From contig JAQFVV010006221.1 in the NCBI GenBank assembly GCA_028023455.1, positions 8,907,011 to 8,971,010 on the forward strand: a stretch of 64,000 nucleotides of DNA. Direction: 5' to 3'. This document shows positions 57,691 to 64,000 of the stretch, piece after piece. Position numbers and translations under genes: made by a program. The notes below the pieces were generated by a model, which saw only the letters and a list, made by a program, of their open reading frames with translations, did not search any database and was not told the DNA's origin. This stretch comes from Epiperipatus broadwayi (taxonomy: Eukaryota > Onychophora > Udeonychophora > Euonychophora > Peripatidae). Each line of letters opens with the position of its first letter. The stretch's first letter is position 1.

Positions 57691-57999
57691 CCTATACTGA
57701 TGTTAATGACTTTGCTGTAAGAAGAAAAAAGTTAAAAAGGATGGACTGAAGATGCAAAAAATATAGACAATTGGCAGAGCACAAGAATTTTATCTGACTA
57801 TCAAAAGATAAAAGCAAAAACAAAAGAATATTAACTTTTGATAACGAGTTTAAAAATTTTGATGGATTATTTTATAAAAATATTATTAATAGACAATTGA
57901 TGATATTATAATAATACTTCAAAACAGCTATAATATCCAAGTTGTGATGAATATCTTAGAAAATTTTCAGGCTGAAACTGGCTCAATTATTTAACCAAT

Positions 58000-59404
58000 A
58001 AAGTCTGCAGCCTGGAGTTAGCTACAGGTAAAAAAATGCCATCAAACTTTATGGTGCTCCCACCTGCTTTCTTGGGAATACCATTATATATGTCCAAGAC
58101 TAAAATGAACACTTACTTGAATAAATTAATTACTACAAAAATTATATAAAATTACAAGAGCATTAATTTTTAATTACATTGTTGCAGGGATTTTGGCATA
58201 CTATGCATCCTGGGTAACACTATATAACAAAACAATACTCAGAATAAACCAGATTGAAAAGAAATATGTCTGGGTAGAGCTTCAAGATGGATCTCAATAT
58301 CAACCTTGCAGATGCCAAAAGAAAAAGGAGGTCTTGGCCTGATTGATCCAGAGCTATATGTATCTTACATCAAGGCAAGTATATTTATTAACTTAATTAA
58401 AAGTCAATTTCTTGGGCCTTCAGTTGATCCTGTCGGCGCCTTTAATGAAATAGGATGTAAAGGAAGATCTTTTATAGCTGACCTGTTCATTTCTTATAGG
58501 GATCTCCAGGATGATCTGAATATGTCCAGTTTGGAAGGTATTAAATATAAAGACTTAAGGAATCATTTTAAAAGTCATGGCAATGCATGGTCGATATATA
58601 AAAAAAAATGTGTTGAAAAAGTTCCACTCTATATATGCACCCCAATCCTATTTAAAATTTGTTTTCAAACTAGCGAATGGCTTGTTTCCAACAACTAAGG
58701 TTCTAAATGAAAGACTACATATGAATTTAGATCCAGTCTGTTTGCTGTGCAAATCTGGTGATGAGACTTTTCAGTATCTATTCGAAGAATGTTCGGCATT
58801 TAGGAAGATAAGAGCTAAAGGGTTCCACAGGCCAATCATAAACTTAAAACTTCTACTTAGTCAATACATTGAGAAATTTAACCCTCACAATGCAATGGTG
58901 ACTGTGCATACCCTTAAGACAATATGGTGTATACGATATACTATGATATTTGACAACAAGAAATTCAACTGGCTGAAAAAACTCTACAGTGACTGGGAAA
59001 CTTATTTCAATCAATGTCTGAGATACTTGCCAAGGAAGACTATGAATTGAATCTGGGGTGGTCCTGGAATAACTCTATGTGAGATTATCAGATAAACATT
59101 TGTCTTGAATAAAGATTTAAATTCTTATGGGTGGCTTACTCCTTGGGCTAATCAATCAATTTGTTACATGCTTTGCTCATTTGAGTTGCATATCTTAGAG
59201 TCTCCTTCTAGTACAGTGATACAAGTCAATCTCCTTGAGTTGAAGATAACTAGTTAATTGCCTGCAGACTTTTTGTCTTAATAGTAGAATATATCAAATT
59301 CTTTGGGTTTTGGTTTACAAAACTGTAACTTTTGTTTAGTTACTTGCATAAATTGTAAATAGTTATTGTGTTAATAAAGATTTTTTATTTTTAAAAAAAA
59401 AAAA
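58000..59404 (+). pseudogene. L1/Tx1-like LINE 3' end, plus copy
   Basis: 5'-truncated just downstream of the RT catalytic core. The reading starts AAWS-like, then MPSNFMVLPPAFLGIPLYMS (58037 on). After gaps come QMPKEKGGLGLIDPELY (58306-58698) and, after a frameshift in an A-run near 58600, the frame 58577-59050 with ANGLFPTTKVLNERLHMNLD, then a PVCLLCKSGDETFQYLFEEC zinc-finger-like block (zf-RVT type, CxxC...H/LFxxC; His is replaced by Tyr here) and MIFDNKKFNWL. It ends in AATAAAGATTTTTTATTTTT and a poly-A at 59389-59405. The FLGIPL and GGLGL motifs are typical of the L1/Tx1 lineage. The copy is dead. Confidence 0.88.
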
Positions 59405-59453
59405 ATCCTCAGAAATGTTCAAACATGAGAAAATGAACTCAAATGCACATGAG
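59405..59453. repeat. Duplicated block, copy B, left piece
   Basis: ATCCTCAGAAATGTTCAAAC to CAAATGCACATGAGTT matches the start of copy A at 56939. It is cut off from the rest of copy B by the LINE at 59454-60936. About 25 bases of copy A (after GAGTT) have no counterpart, so LINE insertion was probably accompanied by a small target deletion. Confidence 0.85.
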
Positions 59454-60936
59454 TTTTTTTTTGTTTTTTTTTTAAATATTAATAAAAACTTTATTAATAA
59501 CATAAATATTTACAATTTATATAAAAAAATATTTACAATTTATATAAGTAGTTAAACAAATAATACCCAAAACACTAAGAAATTGAAATATTTCACTATT
59601 AAGACAAAAAGGCTCCAGGCCATTAAACAGTTAATTCCTACTCAAGGAGGTTGACCTGTAACAATGTAATAAGAGAGTCTTAAGACATCAAGCAAATGCA
59701 ACTCAAAAGAGTGAAGCATGTAACAAAATGTTTGATTAGCCTCAGGAATAAGCGACCTAGTAGAATTCTAACTTTTACTCAAAACAAATGTTTATCTGAT
59801 TATCCCACATAGAGTTATTACGGGGCCACCCCAGATTTGAGTCATCATCTTTCTAGGCAAGTATCTCTGACACTGATTGAAATAAGTTTCCCAATCACTG
59901 TAGAGTTTTCTCAGCCAGTTGAATTTCTTATTGTCAAATATCATAGTACATCTTATATACCATATTGTCTTAAGGATATGCACCATTACCATTACATTAT
60001 GGGGGTTAAATTTCTTAAAATATTGACTAAGTAAAAGTTTTAAGTTGATGATTGGTCTGTGGAATACTCTAGCTTTTATCTGTCCAAATGCTGAGCATTC
60101 TTCAAATAGATGCTGGAAAGTTTCATCACCAGATTTGCATAGTAGACAGATCGGATCCAAGTTCATATGTAGCCTTTCATTTAGAACCTTAGCTGTTGGA
60201 AACAAGCCATTCATCAGTTTGAAAACAAATTTCAAGTAGGATTGAGGTGCATATATAGAATGGAACTTTTTCAACACATTTTTTATTGATATATCCAATC
60301 ATGCATTATCATGACATTTAAAATGATTCATTAAATCTTTATATTTAATACCTTCTAAAGTGGGCAAATTCAGATCATCCTGGAGATCCCTATAAGCAAT
60401 GAACAGGTCAGTTATAAAATATCTTCCTTTACATCCAATTTCATTAAAGGAGCTAGCATGATCAACAAAAGGTCCAAGAAATTGACTTTTAAATAAGTTA
60501 ATAAATGTACTTGCCTTGATGTAAGATATATATAGCCCAGGATCAATCAGGCCAAGACCTCCATTTTCTATTGGCATTTGCAAGGTTGATATTGGGATCC
60601 ATCTTGAAGTTCTACCCCAGACATATTTCTTTGCAATCTGGTTTATTCGGAGTATTGTTTTATTATGTAGGGATTACTCACGGTGCATAGTATGCCAAAA
60701 TCTCTGAAACAATGGAATTAAAAATTGATGCTCTTGTAATTTCATATAATTTAAGTGATGAAAATTTACTTATTTTATCCTCAATTTTTGTAATAATTAA
60801 TTTATTTAAATAAGAGTTCATCTTTGTCTTGGACATATATAATGGTATGCCCAAGAAAGCAGACGGGAGAGCCATAAAGTTAGATGGCATTTTTTTTACC
60901 AGTAGCTAACTGCCAGGCTGCAGACTTTATGGGTTG
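59454..60936 (-). pseudogene. L1/Tx1-like LINE 3' end, minus copy
   Basis: Same element as 58000-59404 in opposite orientation. The 5' end is near 60936 (reading PIKSAAWQLATGKKMPSNFM). Frames: 60890-60678 (ALPSAFLGIPLYMSKTKMNS), 60583-60299 (QMPIENGGLGLIDPGLY) and 60298-59792. The last holds the intact CLLC...HLFEEC zinc-finger-like block, in which the finger His is present, unlike the plus copy, and MIFDNKKFNWLRKL. The poly-A tail appears as T-runs at 59454-59480. Fewer interruptions suggest that it is younger than the plus copy. Confidence 0.9.
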
Positions 60937-61675
60937 AAGTACTGCACGCGACTGTTTTTTAATTAAACAAAGTAACGATAAAATTTTAAAAATATTTTTT
61001 ATTAAAGATTTTTATAGATATAAAAAAATTCGGGTTTTAAACTATTATAGGTAATCATTTTATAAAATTATTTTAACAAGTTCAAAAGAAGTGCTTGTTT
61101 TTTCTATTTAACACGCCATTCAAAATTGAATAATACAACTTGAATAGTATAAAAAGACGGGGGAGGGGGTATTTTTTTCATTCATAAACAAAAAATAACT
61201 AATTATAAACTTTATAACTGCAGAGCATTCTATTTAGATATGATATTTCAAATAATATAATTTTATAAAAATATTTCAATTTGGTTTAACTCGTGCTGAA
61301 ATATGAGCATTAAAGAAAAAACAATAAATAAATCAATAAGGTTTTACAATAATAATAATGGAGTGGTAGATTCTGGACCTGATGATCTATATATAAACCA
61401 TGGTTGCGTTGCATAACTTCTGATATGCGAACTTCCTATGGAACTCTTGAGCAGCAAATCATAGGAGGAGACCTATACTGATGTTAATGACTTTGCTTTA
61501 AGAAGAAAAAAGTTAAAAAGGATAGACTGAAGATGCAAAAAAATATAGATAATTGGCAGAGCACAAGAATTTTATCTGGATATGGAAAAAGATAAAAGCA
61601 AAAACGAAAGAATAAGAGTTTAAACATTTTGATGGATTATTTTATATAAAAATATTATTAATAGACAGCCATTGA
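60937..61675. repeat. Duplicated block, copy B, main piece
   Basis: Direct copy of 57015-57900 without the SINE-A insert, from AAGTACTGCACGCGACTG to ATTATTAATAGACA. It contains the SINE-C-like tail at 61370-61480 (CGAACTTCCTATGGAACTCT, TGAGCAGCAAAT). Directly followed by an RTE end. Confidence 0.88.
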
Positions 61676-61856
61676 TAGAAGTTGAAATCTTTATCTGGAT
61701 TCCAAGAGATTATAAAAGACCTAGAAAGAGACCACGTGTGAAATGGAAGGATGAAATAAGGAAGTGTTCTGGGGTGATGGGGAGAAGAAAGGCTATAGAG
61801 ATCGGAAAAGGATCTACAGTAGATCGATAATGGGTGAAAAATGATGATGATGATAG
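61676..61856 (+). pseudogene. RTE-type LINE, 5'-truncated 3' end (copy 4)
   Basis: A short copy beginning near GTTGAAATCTTTATCTGGAT, which corresponds to the EIVNWIPRD part of copy 1. It continues through AGACCTAGAAAGAGACCACG and ends GATAATGGGTGAAAAATGATG plus a TGA run at 61841-61855. It encodes at most about 60 codons of the original protein. Confidence 0.85.
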
Positions 61857-64000
61857 AGGTATTGGAAAGGGTCTTAGTCTTAAAAAGCTTAAAATATATA
61901 GATGTATAAATTATTGTTTGAATTTTACATTTCACATATGAATGAAACAAACGCATTTTTAATACAGTATTTTGCTTTTATTAAAAAAAGAATCAAATTC
62001 TCAAACTTAATAAACATAATTAAAACATTTTTCAATACATAATGAAATATTAAATTTGTAAACAAATAAAAAATTAAGGATTCTGTACCATTACATTATT
62101 TTACTGTTGATAATACATACATTTTGCGAAGATTTTTTTCTAATGCTTAAAAGAGAAACATATTTACTTTTACGATAACCATTTGTTTTATCTTTAACTT
62201 AGATGGAAAGAACAAAAACACTTAAAATATTCCTGCTATCAGTTTATGAGAACGTCAGTGGGACAGCTGTCGTCTGTACAAACTATGTTCTAAATCACTA
62301 TTACATTTTTTTTTTTTTTAAGTTATATTTATATAGTATTTAACCAGCTGAGTTCTTCGTTTCTCAGGTTAATAATTTTTACTTATGAAGTTAAAATTAT
62401 GTTTGCTTTATTAGTAGATGGTACAGTTTATAAAAAATTTAAAATCTTTCAAGAGCAACCTTTATTAATCAAAAGATTACCGATTATTTTGGGTCTACTT
62501 TCCCGTTACAAATTACAAAGCATTTAATTTTATAGATATAACAAATTATTCATTTGATTATAATAGGCTATACATTTCGTAACAATTTATACATTTCGTA
62601 ACAATTATATCTATATAAGTGTATTCCAATCATATTTAATATTTATTTGTGCATCGATCAATAGGATCTAGCCCCGGATGAGCATCTTAGAAGGCCCATG
62701 AGTACCACACCATGGACCTCCCAAAGCAAAGACCCATTTGCTTCATCCAAATAGGCAGCCATTCAGCATTTCGCCAACTACCGCAACAGGCAACAAGGTT
62801 CAAGGCCCAGGACCACCAAGCCCTAATAATTCTATCCGAGCCCAGTCACACCAAAACTCATGCACTTCCATGTAATAATCACATAATTAAGCAGGGCAAT
62901 ATATTTTGCCATGAGTTGTACATAGTCCTAATATACACAAAACGAAAAACATAATACCCTTAATGTAACTATTTTAAAGGAAACTAAAATTTTTCAATAC
63001 ATTATTTGTATTCTTTGTAATAGAATCAAGAATGTTTCAAAATTAAATTAAGATTCTTATTTAACTTGGGGCCGCTATTTACCCCTATCCATTGTATTGC
63101 TACAAACACCAGCAAAAATTATATCTCTATACCATTTGAATTACAACTTTGCATTCTACGTAATCAATTTATTTTGGTTAATCATTTACCCCTTCTAAAT
63201 CAGTAGGGTTTATCCCTTCTTGCAGTAAATTTTTATCCTTTTGATAATTTTTTTAAAGAACCAAGATTCAGTATTAATTTATCTTGAATTAGTGTCCACG
63301 AACATTTCTATTTACATCAAACAGATTCAAATTCAATAATTAGAAACAATAAATTACATATAAACAACTTAGTATTCAAATATAGAATATAAGCTTAAAT
63401 TTCTGTTGGCGAAGCCATCATTAATTTTTACACTTTTCAATAGTTACGTTATATAAAATTAAAATAAAAAAGTATAGAAATATAAGTCAAATTCCTCCAG
63501 AGATTATTAGTAGCTACACCTAAACAAGTATGTCCACTTTAATTTCGGACAAAATAAAATAAAGACCAAAAAAACTCTCTGTAATGAGTAAACAAACCAA
63601 TATATGAATCACAAAAATGTCCATATATCATTACCATTTCAAAAATGATTAGTTTTTTTTTTTTTAATTTTAGAGATATTAAAATGATAGCTTTTAATCA
63701 TAATATTTCCCACTCCAACGTAAAAGCAATGGCTGTCGCAAATTATGAGAGATGACAATAACACAGAAGTATCACGTGATATGACTCAAGGGTTGGCAAA
63801 TTTAATGAATGTAACAAAAGCTGCAATATTAAAGTATTTGATAAATTATAAAACATAAAAGTGGTTGAAATTTAATGATTTGTGAGCAAACAATAATTTT
63901 AGATAGACATTAAAAATCATATCTATCATATGTATTTGAAGTAAAAATACTGATCAATCTTTTTTTTATATAAATATGGTTTTAATATTATTTTATCTTT
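61857..64000. other. A+T-rich DNA with one G+C-richer patch
   Basis: No supported gene. At 62650-62885 the base composition shifts (GATCTAGCCCCGGATGAGC, CACACCATGGACCTCCC, AAGGCCCAGGACCACCAAGC), with an 80-codon plus frame (62712-62954) that I do not recognise. The patch may be a fragment of an unidentified mobile element or a degraded exon. The rest is ordinary A+T-rich DNA. Confidence 0.45.

Larger units (their letters stand above)
56939..57900. repeat. Duplicated block, copy A
   Basis: The block from ATCCTCAGAAATGATCAAAC to ATTATTAATAGACAATTGAT is a direct copy of 59405-59453 plus 60937-61675. Shared features include ACTGTTTTTTAATTAAACAA, AACACGCCATTCAAAATTG and AGACTGAAGATGCAAAA-like blocks. 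Copy A carries a SINE-A insertion (57084-57189) that copy B lacks. Copy B carries a LINE that copy A lacks. It includes a SINE-C-like tail at 57585-57690. No coding sequence was recognised. Confidence 0.88.

Noticed and set aside
1-64000. CRISPR array or prokaryotic operon
   Set aside because: There are no regularly spaced direct repeats with unique spacers, no ribosome-binding-site/ORF organisation, and composition and repeats are those of an animal nuclear genome.

Overview
This window is a gene-poor, very A+T-rich stretch of animal nuclear DNA (about three quarters A+T by eye). I find no host gene, no rRNA, no intact tRNA and no CRISPR. No open frame of useful length resembles a cellular protein, so the window is intergenic or a very large intron. 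Nearly every recognisable segment is a mobile element or its remnant. Short tRNA-derived SINEs, RTE-type LINE 3' ends with TGA-repeat tails, L1/Tx1-like LINE 3' ends, hAT and TA-flanked MITEs, a mariner-like relic and a Ty3/gypsy element with a tRNA-Lys-type primer site together suggest an invertebrate. An arthropod is my best guess, but it is not proven.

Layout. 1-10000: A+T-rich DNA with fragments of dispersed repeats (families X, Y and W), tRNA-like SINE pieces, a foldback element at 5290-5842 and a mariner-type transposase relic near 9600-9870. 10141-19735: RTE LINE ends, tRNA-derived SINE-A/B/C copies, a four-arm direct/inverted repeat cluster at 14590-15500 and a full foldback copy of family X at 18482-18851. 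20000-27508: the best-resolved structure. An old hAT-type element with 8-bp target duplications is interrupted by a 6.1-kb LTR retrotransposon with 4-bp duplications and, separately, by a second 501-bp hAT element with 8-bp duplications. 28000-56800: more SINE-A, family X, foldbacks, LINE 3' ends, one clean hAT MITE (51124-51440) and one clean TA-flanked MITE (54158-55095). 56900-61860: a duplicated block of about 0.8 kb with two L1/Tx1-like LINE 3' ends in opposite orientation, followed by an RTE end. 61860-64000: mostly featureless, with one odd G+C-richer patch.

Nothing here forms an operon or pathway. The LTR element is broken by frameshifts and lacks most of gag, and all LINEs are 5'-truncated. 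The MITEs and SINEs are non-autonomous and would depend on enzymes encoded elsewhere. The most notable observations are the three-element nest with exact target duplications, the abundant foldback family X whose centre carries a hammerhead-ribozyme-like core, and a SINE family derived from a glycine tRNA that has a clean empty site in a local paralogous copy.
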